DNA from: Strix aluco
Taxonomy: Eukaryota; Chordata; Aves; Strigiformes; Strigidae
Length of the DNA: 64,000 nt
Direction of reading: 5' to 3'
Assembly (NCBI RefSeq): GCF_031877795.1
Contig: NC_133970.1
Span: 48,180,828-48,244,827, forward strand
In this document: positions 1 through 12,785 of the stretch, one piece after another
Numbering within the stretch: position 1 is the first letter of the stretch
Layout: every line of letters begins with the position of its first letter
Position numbers and translations under genes: made by a program
The notes under the pieces: model-generated
Seen by the model: only the letters and a program-made list of their open reading frames with translations
What the model was told of the DNA's origin: nothing
Database searches by the model: none

Positions 1-3000
1 TAGGCTACAGGTCATCTACACGCGCTGTTCACGCGCCTCTACAAGCATTTGCATTGGTTAATTGCAATTAGCACGTAAAGCCCCAAACTTGCCAAAACTC
101 CCTTATCTCATACCCTGTTTTGCTCAGACTTGTGTGCTTTTGCTGACCACAGGTGTTTCTCACTTATCTGCTATCTTGTGTGTTTTTGCCAGCCTTATTT
201 TGCTGGCCTTGTCTTCGTCCTTGCATTCTTCTGCCTGCACTAACTTCCCTCCAGCACGGCCCAGACTCCTACACGTTACCTTATTTTTTTTAATAATGGA
301 GCAATAAAATTGTTTTCACGTTATAGTTTTCCCATTAAAATTTTAATGCCAGTTCTTAAAAAGCCTTGTCATTGCCAAATGAACTCAAATTGCAGCAGCT
401 CACTATTGCTGTTTGTACTTTTTAGATGGAGTATTCTGCATTGGAGCATTGTGTTGCAGTTATGCTTGATAGAGTAAATCTGTTGACTGTTGCACCCCAG
501 GGATCTTAAATAAAATCAGTTAAGTATCTCAGATATTCTAGTGCACAAAATCTGAAATAGAGCACTATTACCCCATCTTGTAAGCTATATCAACAGCTGT
601 ATTGTTCTTAATACGCATTATCTGTATATAACACCTGTCTATATTATACTTTATTACTTTGATTATTCAAATGTCTTTCTAAAATGAATAGCGCTCCTGC
701 AATATCCATTTATATTTTAAACTACATTTATGAAAGACCATTTATATTACATAAAATATAAAACTGAACGAATCAGAGGGAGTGTGTTTTGATGTTAGTT
801 CTGAGTAGAAACATGCATGAGCTTATAACACTTCCTTCAAAATCACTGGCAAACTATTTGGTGACATCATGTGATAAATGATATTCAGCATATATGAAAT
901 AAAACATTCTGAAAAATCTCACAGGTTTCAACAATCAGAAGAAACTGGAAATGAAGTGCAACTTTAAAATGTGTTCTGAATGACGAAATCAGAACTGAAT
1001 TACTTTTCCATGTACTGTAGTGAAGAAATACATGGAATGCTGCTGTTCTGCTGTCCTTGCCTGGCAGTAAGATGCATAAATGTGTAAATAATAATGCTGT
1101 TAAAGTCACTAAAATTCCCTAGCTAGAGACATGGTTGATCCAACATGTTTCCAGTTACAATTTTTTACATGGTTTTTTTGGGGTAGACATTTAAACTTCG
1201 TGTTTAATAGCCATTTCAGCATGATACTTTTCATTCAACTTGAAGCATGTTGGAGCTTGGAGCACTGATTTCCTCAGAATAAGATTCTCACATGCTTACC
1301 AGTGAAGTGTGTCATTTTGTTTGAAAGTCAGCATGGGCACTCGAGGAAGCAGAGTCATTATTTCTTACTAAAATTCACTATATGATTATTACAGATGAAC
1401 TAACAGGGGTTAACAAGTTGAAGTAGGTGTTGTCTTACTGGGATGCCCTGCAGGTCTTTTGTTTGTTTGAGGTTTTTTCTTGCTTTGAGGCAATGGTGCC
1501 TTATTCTTGGATTCTAAGGACCTGAACTGAATTGTAGTCTTTTACTGTTCAAGTCAGGGAGGATGTGGCACTCTCTAGTACTTATCATTATTGCTTTTTC
1601 ATATGGTCAGAAAGAGCCTGCTGGAAGCACTGTAAGGTTTGGTTTTTTTCCTTCTGAGCCAAACACCTTTCCACAATATTTCTTACTGGAATTGAAAGAG
1701 GTTCAGAGTTCGAGTGCTATATTCATTAGTGATAGCACATTACCTTGTCATAGGACCACCATCTGGCCCTGAAATTTTGTTTCACAACAAGTTATAAATA
1801 TGACAACCCTGGTGTGGACATTACAAAGACAGCATATTAACAGGGTTTTTTTTACTTTTTAAAGGAGAGAAATCCATAAAAAAGGCATTTTGCCCAAAAA
1901 AAGTATTGATTTCTCAACAGAAAGTATAAGAAATTTTGGAAAGCAATTTTGTCTGTATGCATAGGTGCATAGGACAAAAGTCCATGAGCGGGCTTTAGGA
2001 TGTTTTAAAGTGTCAAATAATAAACAGCAATACATTTTTCCTCCATTTGGTTTGAGCTAATAATATTAAAGAGATGGGACTGGAAGGCTATAAGATTACT
2101 TTGGTTTCAAACTTCTAGATTTCAAATTATGTCAAATAAAAAAATACATGGCTTGTCACTACCAATGCTGACAAAAATATACTCTAAAGAAAATGATTAA
2201 AAGCTCAAAGAGGTGTAAATCAGAAAAGAAAATTAAGTTTAACTTTATGAATCTATCGCTGTATTCTCTGTATAAAGCACTACATTCAGTATATCCTACA
2301 GCTGTGATGTCATAAAGGTTTGCATTACTTTTGTAAACACTGTCGATTATTTAATAGAAATAACAGAATGCAAGAGCTTATAGAGATAATATGGTCAAAC
2401 TTGGAGAATAGAATTTGTTAGCTAACATTTGTCAAATCATTAGAATAGGAAAAAAATGGGGGGGGAAGTGCATATATTGATTTTTAGAAAATAGAGGATT
2501 TACAAAGACAGGTCAACATATTTGTTTAAGTGACAGTGTATCCATGCTGCATCTTTAACTCCTGTTTAAAATTCACTTGAAGAGAACTCTCAGTGATTTC
2601 TAACTTGATTTCAGTACAAATTTTATTTGAGGAATCAAGCATCAAGCTTTCCCTCTCTGATCTGTTTATTATACAAAAATGGTCTAACTATAAATGTTCT
2701 ATACAGCAATATTTGCATAGTTTCTATCTGATTACAGCACTTTGCAAATACCAAATAAGAACACTGTACTGCCTTTTGCTGCTTAGATGGCTTTTCCCTG
2801 GGACTAGCCATAGATTTCATGGACTAGATACAATGATCACACAATGTGTGTGTCACAGGGGTCTGTGGGAGTACCAGCATGAATGAAAATTGCCTTGATA
2901 TTGGAGTCTTTAAGGGGAATCCTACAGTAACTTGCAACTGTGGAGGCAGTGTAATATTCCAGAAATATCCTATAACAGTGACTATAGCATGAATGAAAGA

Positions 3001-4765
3001 ATCACTAAATACACTGGTTCAGAAGAAAGGTAATGAAAGCTGAAGCAACAAAATGGAAGTTAAGAGTGGCATGTGGAGATAGAGGATAGTGAATGTAGCA
3101 AATGTTTCATCACAGGAATTTCAGGGTCTGATTTTGCCACATCTGACTCGTCTGAGTATTTTTAATTGGTATGATAGCCCCATCAAAGTTTATTTCAGGT
3201 TTTCTTTCTCAGGTGCTGGTGACAGTGTATAGCTGCTGCTTAGAATACACAACCTTTTTAGAAGAGAATAGTAAATCTAATATTGAAAATTAAATTTCCT
3301 CAGCTCAGCATGAAAATTAAATGTGTATCCAGTAATATACCAGGCAGCAAGTGATTTGAAGACAGCAATATAGAAAGCTCAAAACTGCAGGGATTTGGGA
3401 TTTCTCTGGATCCATCTGTACTAGTAAATTAAACATACCAAGATTGTCCTTTGGCACTGAGTCCAGCTGACACGGAATAGCTATTGTCCATACATTTAAA
3501 CTCTTTTACTCTCTGAAAGACGATGGCCACATCTAGACATTGTATTGGTAGCAGTCTCTAGCCTGTGCTAACTCCTGAACCTTGCCCAGGAACTGTTTGG
3601 CAGAGTGATAGCAAGCCTGGGTCAAAACCATGCCAGAAAACATGCTGATAATTTCACAGTGTAGACAAATTCAATAGCCTAGAAATGCTCCCTGGCATAA
3701 CTTAATTTGCTGTTATAGGCATAGCCTGAAAGGGCAGCAGCTTCAGCCAGCCTTGGGTTAGGCTGACTTGTCTGTGGTGATAAGCAATGCAATGTGTTCA
3801 CAAATGCTGTTCTGTGAGAAGGTTCCAAAGGAACCATTCCTGGGCAAAGAAGGTTAATGTGGTTGTGATGGCCAGAACACAAACTCTTTCTGGACCTCCC
3901 CTGTTAGCTGAAACAAGGTGAAATGCTGGGCAGCTTTTGTCATGGTTTAAGCTGCCCTCTGCCAGGTGAATGTTATCCAAGCTGTGGTCAGATATTGTTA
4001 GCCTAAAAAATTCCCCTCCCTCTCCTTTGTTTGTTTCTCTCCTTTCTACACAATACACCTGAGGTTTTCAACAACAGATGCTAAAGAGCTGCACAGCCAA
4101 GGAAAAGCCCATTATAGAACAGACAGAAATATTGTGTTCAGATCTCAGGGAACTGCCAGAAGTTCTTCATCCTTATATATCTTGGGAACCTTAGTTACTT
4201 CCAGAATTTGTATTTTTTTTCCTTAATTCAGGGATTCTTAGTGTTCTCTTTACTTTGCCCTGTTTATTCTGTATTCTGTTTCTTGTATCTGTTCTTTTGT
4301 TTATATTAAAGTTGCACCCATGGATCCAAGTCAGCTCAGATTTCCATTGTATTAGGTAAATAGCCAAGAAAAAAAAGGTCAAATAGTTAACTTTTTTTAG
4401 CCAGTCAAGTGGGAATGGACAGGTGGGAAGGGGAGATGGCTAATGTAGATATTTGTCAGGAAAAGAAAACTGCTTACCTAAAAAGCAGACAAGACAGCTT
4501 GACTTTTCTTTAAACTTTAGTGGATGTTAGTAGTTTATATAATCTATATAATGTATAAATAATGTAAATAATTTATATAGTTCAAAGGCATCAGAGCAGA
4601 AGCAAATATAAGCAGAGACCAAAAAGATAATGTGTGCTGCTATTTGAAGTTTGACTGCAATTGTTCATACAATGAGGCATGATGTGAGAGTAAGCACCAA
4701 AGAGTCTGAGAACGGGACCAAGAGTTTATGAGAGATTCACATCCAACTGATTAAATTTGTAAGTT
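1..4765. other. AT-rich non-coding stretch, no gene seen
   Basis: No open frame here has a recognisable domain, codon bias or splice context; all are short and unrelated to known families. There is no clear retroelement terminus. A short run near 3943 resembles the end of the local LTR families but has no partner end. The stretch is probably intronic or intergenic. Confidence 0.5.
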
Positions 4766-5354
4766 GTCCTGGTTTTGGCTGGGATAGAGTTAATTTTTCT
4801 TCTCAGTAGCTAGACTAGTGCTGTGTTTTGGATTCAGTATGGGATTTGGTATGAGAAGAATGCTGATAACACACTGATGTTTTCAGTTGTTGCTAACAAA
4901 TCAAGGACTTTTCAACTCCCCATGTCCTGCCCATGTGCAGGTGCACAAGAAGCTGGGAGGGAGCAGAGCCAGAGCACCGGACCCAAATTGGCCAATGGAA
5001 TATTCCATATCATGCAACGTCATGCTCAGTATATAAAGGAAGGGTGACCAGGAAGGAGGGGGTTTCTCTCTCATTTCTTGGATTGCGATTGCGAGATCTT
5101 GGTATTTTGGGATTGCTAGGCAGGAACGGGCTGGGTATCAGTCTGTGGGTGGTGAGCAATCACGTTTTGCATTACCCATGTGTACTTTCTATTATTGTTA
5201 TTGTTTTATTTTATTACAATTATTAAACTGTTTTTGTCTCAATCTGCAAGTCTCCCTTTCTCCCTCCAATTCTCTCGTCCATTCCCCCAGGCAGGGGGAG
5301 GGTGAGTGAGCAGCTGCGTGGTGTTTGGCTGCCAAATGGGTTTAAACCACAATA
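4766..5354 (+). mobile_element. Solo LTR, TGTCCTGG family, inverted twin of 16584-17172
   Basis: The element starts TGTCCTGG and ends near AAACCACAATA, aligned with AAACCATGACA in its twin. U3 carries a CCAAT motif (4992-4996), a CRE-like CGTCA and a TATA box (TATAAA, 5032-5037). A polyadenylation signal ATTAAA lies at 5222-5227. Except for the last ~25 bases it is almost identical to the reverse complement of 16584-17172. No direct target-site duplication flanks it: the left side is TAAGT and the right side ATCCA. No internal retroviral sequence adjoins it. Confidence 0.8.
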
Positions 5355-5871
5355 ATCCAGCAGAAGAGTTTATCCAAGATCAGTGCTTTCTATATGCAGT
5401 GGTATGGTGGCAACTATGATTCAATACTCAGTGCTTCACATGCAGCATTGTTTTCTCAGAAAACCACAGTCTGTCCTGAGAAAAGAGTGGAATTTGATAA
5501 TTTTATCATCTCTTAGTCTGGAGCATTTCCCCACTTCAGCAGAATTAGACTTTGTACTTAATGTTGGTCTAAAACAAACTCTGAAGTGGACAGATAATGA
5601 CTGAGAGCTCATCTGCATTAAAAGTCTCTCTTGTACAGGTCCTGCTGGGTCTGAAATATAAAGCTTTAGAAGAAATATTGAGAGCACTTAGAGACTTGTG
5701 TAAGGAACTGAAGGAAGAAATGCCTCAAACATTCATCGACACAGAAAACCTCAAGGACAAGCTGTGGCCTTTGGATTAGTCTAAGGAATGTCACCCAAGG
5801 AAGCGGAGTGTATTGAAGGATGCACCCCCCACTCCCTTACAGTTGTACTGACAAGCTCCTTAGATAAGCCT

Positions 5872-5948
5872 CAAAGGGGGAGACATGGACTGAGCAGAAA
5901 CCCTATTGTGCAAGCCAGACATCATGCTTGCTTTGTTAATGAATAATC
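5872..5948 (+). mobile_element. Possible 5' scrap of a class-I-like LTR with polypurine tract
   Basis: A purine run (AAAGGGGGAGA, 5873-5883) is followed by TGGACTGAGC. The next bases (CCCTATTGTGCAAGCC) resemble part of the LTR at 15693-16328 (CTCTATTGTGTAAGCC). It would be a 3' polypurine tract plus the first ~60 bp of an LTR, cut off by the CR1 at 5949. The open frame just upstream (5597-5779) has no recognisable domain. Confidence 0.25.
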
Positions 5949-6913
5949 AGAGAATCACAGAATCATTCAGGTTGGAAAAGCCCCTCGGGATCATCGAGTC
6001 CAACCCTCAGCCTGACTCTACAAAGTTCTCCCCTACCCCACATCCCCCAACAGCTCATCCAAACGGCCCTTAAACACACCCAGGGATGGGGACTCCACCC
6101 CCTCCCTGGGCAGCCTATTCCACTCTCTGACCACTCTTTCTCTGAAAATTTTTTTCCTAATGTCCAGTCTGAACCTCCCCTGTTGCAGTTTAAAGCCGTT
6201 CCCCCTTGTTCTGTCACTAATCACCTGAGAGAAGAGACCAGCACCAACCTCTCTACAATGTCCTTTCAGGGAGCTGTAGAGAGTGATGAGGTCTCCCCTC
6301 AGCCTTCTCCTCCTCACACTAAACAGTTCCAGCACCTTCAATCTCTCCTCATAGGATTTGTCCTCCAGGCCCTTCCCCAGCCTCGTTGCCCTCCTCTGCC
6401 CTCACTCCAGCCCCTCGAGATCTCTCTCGCATTGAGGTGCCCAAAACTGGACACAACACTCCAGGTGTGGCCTCACCAGTGCAGAGCACAGGGGGACTAT
6501 CACCTCCCTACTTCTGCTGGTCACACTATTGCTGATACAAGCCAGGATGCCGTTGGCTTTCTTGGCCACCTGGGCACACTGCTGGCTCCTGTTCAGCTGC
6601 TTGTCAATGAGAACCCCCAGACCCTTCTCTTCCAGACAGCTCCAGCCACACCTCCCCAAGCCTGTAGCCATGCAGGGGGCTGTTGTGGCCCAAGTGCAGG
6701 ACCTGGCACTTGACCTTGTTGAAGCCCATCCCGTTGACGTTGGCCCACCGATCCAATCTATCCAAGTGTCTCTGTAGAGCCTCCCTATCTTCATGCAGAT
6801 CGACACTCCCGCTTAACTTGGTGTCATCTGTGAATTTACTGATGATACACTCTGTGTCCTTATCAAGACCATCAATAAAGATGTTGAACAGAAATGGTCC
6901 CAACACCAAGCCC
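5949..6913 (-). mobile_element. CR1 LINE, 3' part (first piece)
   Basis: Read on the minus strand this is the end of CR1 ORF2 and the 3' UTR, finishing in the repeat-like ATTCTGTGATTCTCTGATT tail typical of CR1. Broken frames encode the RT region around FTDDTKL and the downstream thumb (YSALVRPHL-like). It continues at 7784 after an LTR insertion; the AGCCC at 6909-6913 is the target duplication of that LTR. Confidence 0.9.
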
Positions 6914-7783
6914 TGAAGTGCTAAGGCTTGGACAATAAGCCCAAGCCAGAGTTGACCTATAGATGAATCCTGTACATTTTATAACTGATAACCATTGTGC
7001 TAATAGGTATTATACTAAGTTATAGCAAACCAACTATTCTGATGTAAAAGGTGGGAATACTGAAGCCTGAGCAACAGGCCCTGAACTGAAACTGCTAACT
7101 CTGTATGTAGTCATTAGTGAAATATGCATAGAAGACGTAGCTTAAACATCATAAAACATGTCTATCTTGAATGTATCCTTCCTTGTGTGTGTGAGCAAGA
7201 TAACAGGGCCACAGAGACAGTTGTCTGGCCCTGTGACCTGGTGTGTGACCTTGCTCATAAACTAACTAGATAAGCAGAGAAACTCCCTTAGCTTCTCCCT
7301 TGAGCCCTGGCCAGGCTCTGGGGGGAACCTAACGTGAGATGAAAACCAGATATTTCCGCTTAAAACAAAGGTGCCAGCTATTCTGGCTTACTGATTTTAG
7401 GTATATAAGGCTGGACCCGCTCACAGTGACTTTGGAAGCCTCACCTACGGGTGGACGCACCGCGTAGGATTTCCCACTTGCCGGGACAGGCTCTCCAGAT
7501 CCTCGCTGTAACCGGGGCTGCCCAGCGACTGCGGGTCTGGGTGATGATGATAATATATGCAAGTGGTGATGGATCTCTCTTAATCATTCTTCTCTCTCTC
7601 AGGTAGTAATGATTTGATGCATTACCCTGTATTTTCCTGTTTGTTTAAGTGCACTGTTCTGTCTTTTCTTACTGTATGTTTTCTGTATTATTCTGTTATA
7701 TTATTTAGTTATTTCTAGTAAAATACGCCTGCTCTTTTCACTCTGGTGTCTGAGTTTAATTGATATCCCTAATCAGCAAAACA
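6914..7783 (+). mobile_element. Solo LTR (870 bp) inserted into CR1
   Basis: The LTR starts TGAAGTGC and ends CAAAACA. It interrupts a CR1 copy whose sequence resumes at 7784. The 5-bp target duplication AGCCC is present at 6909-6913 and 7784-7788. A TATA box (TATATAA) lies near 7402. A second member of the family is at 41842-42707. There is no internal coding region, so it is a solo LTR. Confidence 0.85.
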
Positions 7784-8420
7784 AGCCCTGAGGAACACCA
7801 CTTGTGACCGGCCGCCAGCTGGATTTAGCTCCACTGACCACCACTCTCTGGGACCGTCCATCCAGCCAGTGCTTGACCCAGCAGACCGTTCGCTCATCCA
7901 GACCATGGGCAGCCAGTTTTTCTATGAGAATCCTATGGGGAACTGTGTTGAATGCTTTTCGAAAATCCAGGTAGACGATATCCACAGCCTTTCCCTCATC
8001 CAATAGTCAGGTCACCTTGTCATAGAAGGAGATCAGGTTTGTCAGGCAGGACCTGCCTTTCATAAACCCATGCTGACTGGGCCTGATCCCCTGGTTGTCC
8101 ATTATATGGCTTTTAATGGCACCCGAGATGACCTGCTCCATGACCTTCCCTGGCACCGAGGTCAGACTGACAGCTCTATAGTTTCCTGGATCGTCCTTCC
8201 TGCCTTTCTTGTAGATGGGTGTCACATTTGCCACCCTCCAGTCCAATGGGACCTCCCCAGTCAGCCATGACTTCAGGTAAATCATGGAAAGCGGCTTGGC
8301 GAGCACATCTGCCAACTCCCTCAGCACCCTTGGGTGTAACCCATCCGGTCCCGCAGACTTGTGTGCAGCCAAGTGGTGTAGCAGGTCTCTGACCACTTCC
8401 TCTTTAATTGTAATGACCAC
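7784..8420 (-). mobile_element. CR1 LINE, RT region (second piece)
   Basis: This continues the CR1 of 5949-6913 upstream on the minus strand. Translated pieces match the RT of the long CR1 at 52488-54749 ([18 protein letters not shown]; then a YLDFRKAFNTV box). A TGC-to-TGA nonsense change near 8004-8006 splits the frame. The element is 5' truncated at about 8420. Confidence 0.9.
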
Positions 8421-8423
8421 AAT

Positions 8424-8956
8424 TGTGATGGTGCATTCGCCACTGAAGTGGTAACAAGAACTGATAAGAGGTGATGATTTTTGGGATGACTGGTAAGATC
8501 TCTGGGAACAGAGGAAAAACCAAAGCTGGGCAATGACCACCGGCTCAACTGGAACCCCTGCTCCACCTTTTTCCTCGTCTCTCAAGGAAATGAATTTGTG
8601 GAATACCTGCCCCTCCTCGTCTAGTATACTAATCAGTTAATAAGATGAACTTAAAAGGGCAACAGAAACTTTGCTGGGTGTGCACCCACCACCCAGGATT
8701 ACCAGACCTGAGACAACACTGGATCCAGGGGTGGTGATCCAGATTTCTTTGACTCTCTCTCCTTTCTTTTTCTTTCCTTTCTTTCTTACAGATTTATAAG
8801 AGACCACATTGCTTATTATCCTTTTCCAAGTTTAAGTTGTTTTCTACCACAAGTAAAACATTTTAACCAGTCGTTTGGTGTTGTTTCACCTTAATTTAAC
8901 CCGAGGGGATCACAGAACTGTTGCGATTCTCTCGGCTTCTAGTCCGGGTCGTGACA
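8424..8956 (+). mobile_element. Probable solo LTR adjoining the CR1 truncation point
   Basis: This is a non-CR1 stretch from TGTGATGG to GTCGTGACA with a pyrimidine-rich block (8756-8790). It begins where CR1 similarity ends and stops before unique sequence. No matching target duplication was found and no second copy exists in the window, so the boundaries are approximate. Its ending resembles the 888-bp LTR at 26500-27387 (CGCGACA). Confidence 0.35.
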
Positions 8957-9031
8957 GCTTGCTGCTATGAAAACAGAAAAGGCCTGAAGAAGATCTGGCG
9001 AATATCTGGACAATTCATAGATTTATGAATT

Positions 9032-9205
9032 TAGGTGTTGGAATGGGCTGCCCAGGGCAGTGGTGGAGTCCCCATCCCTGGAGGGGTTTAAGAGTCAGGT
9101 TAACCCAGCGCTGAGGGATCTGGTGGAGTTGAGAATGGTCAGTGTGAGGTTAATGATTGGAGTAGGTGATCTTCGAGGTCTTTTCCGAGAGGATTCTGTG
9201 ATTTG
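9032..9205 (+). mobile_element. CR1 3' end fragment
   Basis: This matches the CR1 ORF2 end and 3' UTR on the plus strand (TTGGAATGGGCTGCCCAGG, then GTCAGTGTGAGGTTAATG) and finishes in a GATTCTGTGATT tail. It is strongly 5' truncated. Confidence 0.85.
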
Positions 9206-9844
9206 CATATAAACAGTGCATCTCCCCACAAATTTGCTCAACTTCCTCCTTGTTTTATCTTTTAAACACTAATGTCCTCTGAGTTTAGTCCTCAGTTACT
9301 GTTGGAGTCGGAACTTGAAGGCTAACTGACAACACAAATTAAGCTAGCACTTGGGGATGGGAAACTTTGAGTGTCAGTCTGCTCCAACTTGGATATAGGA
9401 CCTATAGAAAAAGGAGGAGTAAAGGTGTGGCCAAATCAGAAAGAAAAGCTAAAAGATCAAGCAGAAGAGCAATGAGAAGTCTGGCTAAGGTGCACAAGCA
9501 GAGGTGTACACATGCTGCAAGGCCAGATACAGTTTGAAGGCAAGTAAAAGGTGAAGAATGCCAACAACAGAGAGATGCAAGGTCTGCAGCTAGAAGTGGG
9601 CATGACAAAAGAAAGACTGAGCAAGCCAGTCAGAAAGAGGTATCAGATTCAGCATGATAGTAAACAAGATCAGGAACAAGAATGAAGTTAAGAACTAAGT
9701 GGGTTGGAAGAATATAGTACAGGAACTGATATACAGGGCTGGAATAGACAGAAGACAAAGAGAGGAGCAGTAAAATAAAGGACAAAGATGATGTAATCCA
9801 GAAATTGGCTGAATATGTGAGAGAAAGAACTCTGCAGACCCCAA
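9206..9844. other. Purine-rich non-coding stretch, nothing recognised
   Basis: The plus strand is rich in A and G with no domain in any frame. It could be an old, degraded flank or internal part of the LTR element that follows. Confidence 0.4.
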
Positions 9845-10641
9845 GGTCAGTGAAGAAGGAGGGGGAGGAGGTGCTCCAGGTGCCAGAGCAGAGATTCCCC
9901 TGCAGCCCCTGGTGCAGCCCATGGTGAGGCAGCCGTGCCCCTGCAGCCCAGGGAGGGTAACGGTGGAGCAGATCTCCACCTGCAGCCCATAGAGGACCCC
10001 ACGCCGGAGCAGGTGGATGCCCCAAGGAGGCTGTGACCCTGTGGGAAGCCCATGCTGGAGCAGATTTTCTGGCAGGACTTGTGACCCTGTGGGGAACCCA
10101 CACTGGAACAGTCTGTTCCTGAAGGACTGCAGTCCATGGAAGGGACCCTCGCTGGAGCATTTCATGAAGAACTATAGCCCATGGGAAGGACTCAAATTGG
10201 AGAAGTTCCTGGAGGACTGTCTCCCGTGGGAGGGACCCCACGCTGGAGCAGGGGAAGAGTGTGAGGAGTCCTCCCCCTGAGGGGGAAGGAGCAGCAGAGA
10301 CAACGTGATGAACTGACTGCAAACCCCATTCCCCATCCCCCTGTGCTGCTCAGGGGGAGGAGGTAGAGAAAAACAAGAGTTAAGTTAAGCCTGGGAAGAA
10401 GGGAAGAGTATGGGGAAGGTCTTTTAAGATTTAGGTTTTATTTCTCATTACCCTACTCTTATTTGATTGGGGAAATTAATTTATTACCAAGTTGAGTCTG
10501 TTTTGCCTGTGACGGTAATTGCTGAGTGATGTCCCTGTCCTTAACTCAACCCATGAGCCTTTTGTTATATTTTCTCTCCCCTGTCCAGTGATAGAGTGGC
10601 TTGGTGAACACCTGGCATCCAGCCAAGGTCAACCCACACAC
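9845..10641 (+). mobile_element. LTR with 48-bp internal tandem repeats
   Basis: The 3' part (about 10590-10641: GTGATAGAGTGGCTTGGTG, then CACCTGGCATCCAGCCAAGG) is clearly homologous to the 3' end of provirus A's LTR (GTGATAGAGTGACTTGGTG...). The 5' part holds degenerate tandem repeats. The right end is ...CCACACA; the left end could not be fixed. It looks like a solo LTR related to the A family. Confidence 0.6.
9960..10262 (+). repeat. Degenerate tandem repeat, ~48-bp period, about seven units
   Basis: The core CTGGAGCA (with variants) recurs at about 9964, 10005, 10055, 10103, 10152, 10197 and 10242, with GGACTGT-like spacers and GTGGGAGGGACCC blocks between. It sits in the presumed U3 of the surrounding LTR. 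The period is a multiple of three, so it keeps long frames open on both strands; I do not regard those frames as genes. Confidence 0.7.
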
Positions 10642-11206
10642 CTTTTCATTTTCGTGATTATTTTTTCAAGAATTGAAATGCCCTTCACTTCTGGGACACT
10701 GATGCAATCAGAGATTTAGAATATAATTTGTCTGATTGCACTGATTGCTGCTTGCTCTACACATACTGCCTCAGAACAGTTTTCTGACACATTGTGATTG
10801 GCTTGAATATTTTTAGTTAAAGCTTAAATAACTGTATTTTCATGTACACAAGCCAGTACAGCATAAAACGTGAGTGTCTGTAAAAATATCAAAACCTGAA
10901 ATAAGTCCTCAGATATCCCATGTAAAATGAGAAGGAAAAAAATAAAAGTAAATGGAGTCTTAGCAAAGAAGCAGGCCTTCAGCAACCAGAAACATGGGCA
11001 GGCGGTTTAATCTTTCCCTGTTACTGCCCACAAATTTGTAAAACTTGCACTACTGCTAAATCCCAGACTTCTGGAGTGTTTGGGTCTTTTGTTGCTTCCC
11101 TCCCCACCCCACCTCCTTTTTGTAAAACACATAACCAATTCATATACTGTAAATAGGGATTAGGTTTTAAAATAAAATTAATGATTTTTCTTGCTGCATA
11201 AGCGCC

Positions 11207-11613
11207 TGTTGAGGTTTGAGCTCAGCCGGCAGCCAGACGCCACGTGGCCGGCCGTTCACCTCCCCCCTCTGGTGAAATAGGGGAGGGACAAAAAGAAGAG
11301 AATTCGTGGGTTGAATAAAAAGAAAGCATTTACTAAATATACCAAGAGAACAACAGTAACAATAGCGAGTCCAAAAAGGAACGGGTAAGATGCAGCAGTG
11401 GCTTACCGAGCGCGGCGACCGCCCCCCCAGCAACACGCGACCGCACCGGAACCTGAAAACGGCGCCCGCCCGAGAGAGCCCGTGCCCACCTGTATCCCTG
11501 GGCATGGCATCACATGGTATGAAATACTCCAATGACTGGTCCGGACCGGCCCTCCAGCTGTGCTCCCTCTCAACCCAGGGAAAGTTAACTCCATCCTGGT
11601 CGAAACCAGGACA
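11207..11613 (-). mobile_element. Solo LTR, TGTCCTGG family, minus strand
   Basis: Read on the minus strand it starts TGTCCTGGTTTCGACCAGG and ends ...CTCAAACCTCAACA. It contains the family core near 11505-11530 (TCATACCATGTGATGCC on the minus strand). Its ends resemble those of 21343-21786 and 50178-50600. No clean target duplication is visible (GCGCC left, GGACC right). Confidence 0.7.
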
Positions 11614-12785
11614 GGACCTGTGGCAGGTGCATCCGCCCAATGAAAGCAGAGCTTCTTGGCTGCTGGAGTGCAGCAGCTCCCGACTGCCTTTGTTCTCAGG
11701 GCTCTGTGGTAATTGGCACAATTGCTGGGGGGGATGCAGGGGAGAGTGTTCCCATAGATTCTATGAAACTGCCACTGCCTGCACTATATGCAGTATAAAT
11801 GCTATATATATATATATATCACATGATAGGTGTATGCCCAAGGTGTTAGAAAGATGTTTTGTTTCACATTATGAAAACATTCAATTCAGAAAAGAACCTA
11901 CAAACACAGACCAGGTGAAAACAACAAAACTTCTACTTCAAAGTTTGACAAAATGGAACAAAATTTCCCCAGCTGCATTTTTTCTTTATTCTTTATCTCC
12001 TGGACGAAAGAACATCAAGAGAATTAAAAAATATCATCAATATTTCACCTTGACTAGAGAATGAACTGTTGCTTTCCTACACTTACGTTTTCCCAAGAAA
12101 TATTACACTCCAAATTCAAATATGATTAATTAAAATGCAACAACAAAAATGCCCTTCTGGAAAGGGGTCTTCTCTACTCTGTGAGGAGAAGTTAAAAGAC
12201 CCACCCACTGCATCAAGCAGAGAGCCTAAAGATCCTTCCAAAAGAAAGTGTCATACACAGGGCAAACAATCAGGATGGCTGCTTCTCAAAAGGAAGTGAC
12301 AAAGATGGAAACAGAACCAGGCTTCCTGATTTGTAAACCATCAAGTCTTATTTCACAGCTCTTTGTGACTAAGCCAACAGTCTTTTCTATCACTTTATTC
12401 TGCTATTGCTTACATTATGTAGATTTTATTAATATAATGAATCCAAGTGACTCAGCATGAATAAGATGGTAGTTTGAGAAGGGAAGTAGATAAATCTTTA
12501 ATTAAATAAGATGTTAAATAGAGGTGGTTGCTAAGAGAAGTGCCTCTGTGTGACATACAGCATACAGGAACATTCCTATGAACCTTACCAATTTGGGCAA
12601 TAAATTTTGGCTTCTACAACTCTTTTCAGTCTTCTGCTTTATCTGTTCTCCTATCACATGCCACTTTCCCTTCCTTCTATTTGTTTGCAGCCTGCCACAT
12701 GCTCCCCTGCTCAGAGGTAGTTCTTCCATCCCCTTCAAACACTACAAATGCCCCTGGATGCTGTACTATCCATAAGGAAAACATG
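11614..12785. other. Non-coding stretch, no gene seen
   Basis: There is a short (TA)n run near 11803-11819. No frame shows a known domain. Confidence 0.4.

Noticed and set aside
3930-4060. TGTCATGGTTTAAGCTGCCC near 3939, resembling an LTR end on the minus strand
   Set aside because: Similarity is confined to about 15 bases, with no TATA, core or opposite terminus nearby.
4823-5226. Frames conserved exactly between the LTRs at 4766 and 16584
   Set aside because: Both are LTR sequence; the identity reflects recent common origin or conversion of the LTRs, not coding constraint.
5597-5779. A 60-codon frame with charged helical look just before the presumed polypurine tract at 5873
   Set aside because: It could be the tail of a retroviral env or pol, but no motif supports this and there is no neighbouring homologous sequence.
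9630-10322. Overlapping 96-230 codon minus-strand frames rich in Ser, Gly, Pro and Cys
   Set aside because: They arise from the 48-bp tandem repeat (a multiple of three) inside an LTR. Their composition follows the repeat and they lack start or splice context.
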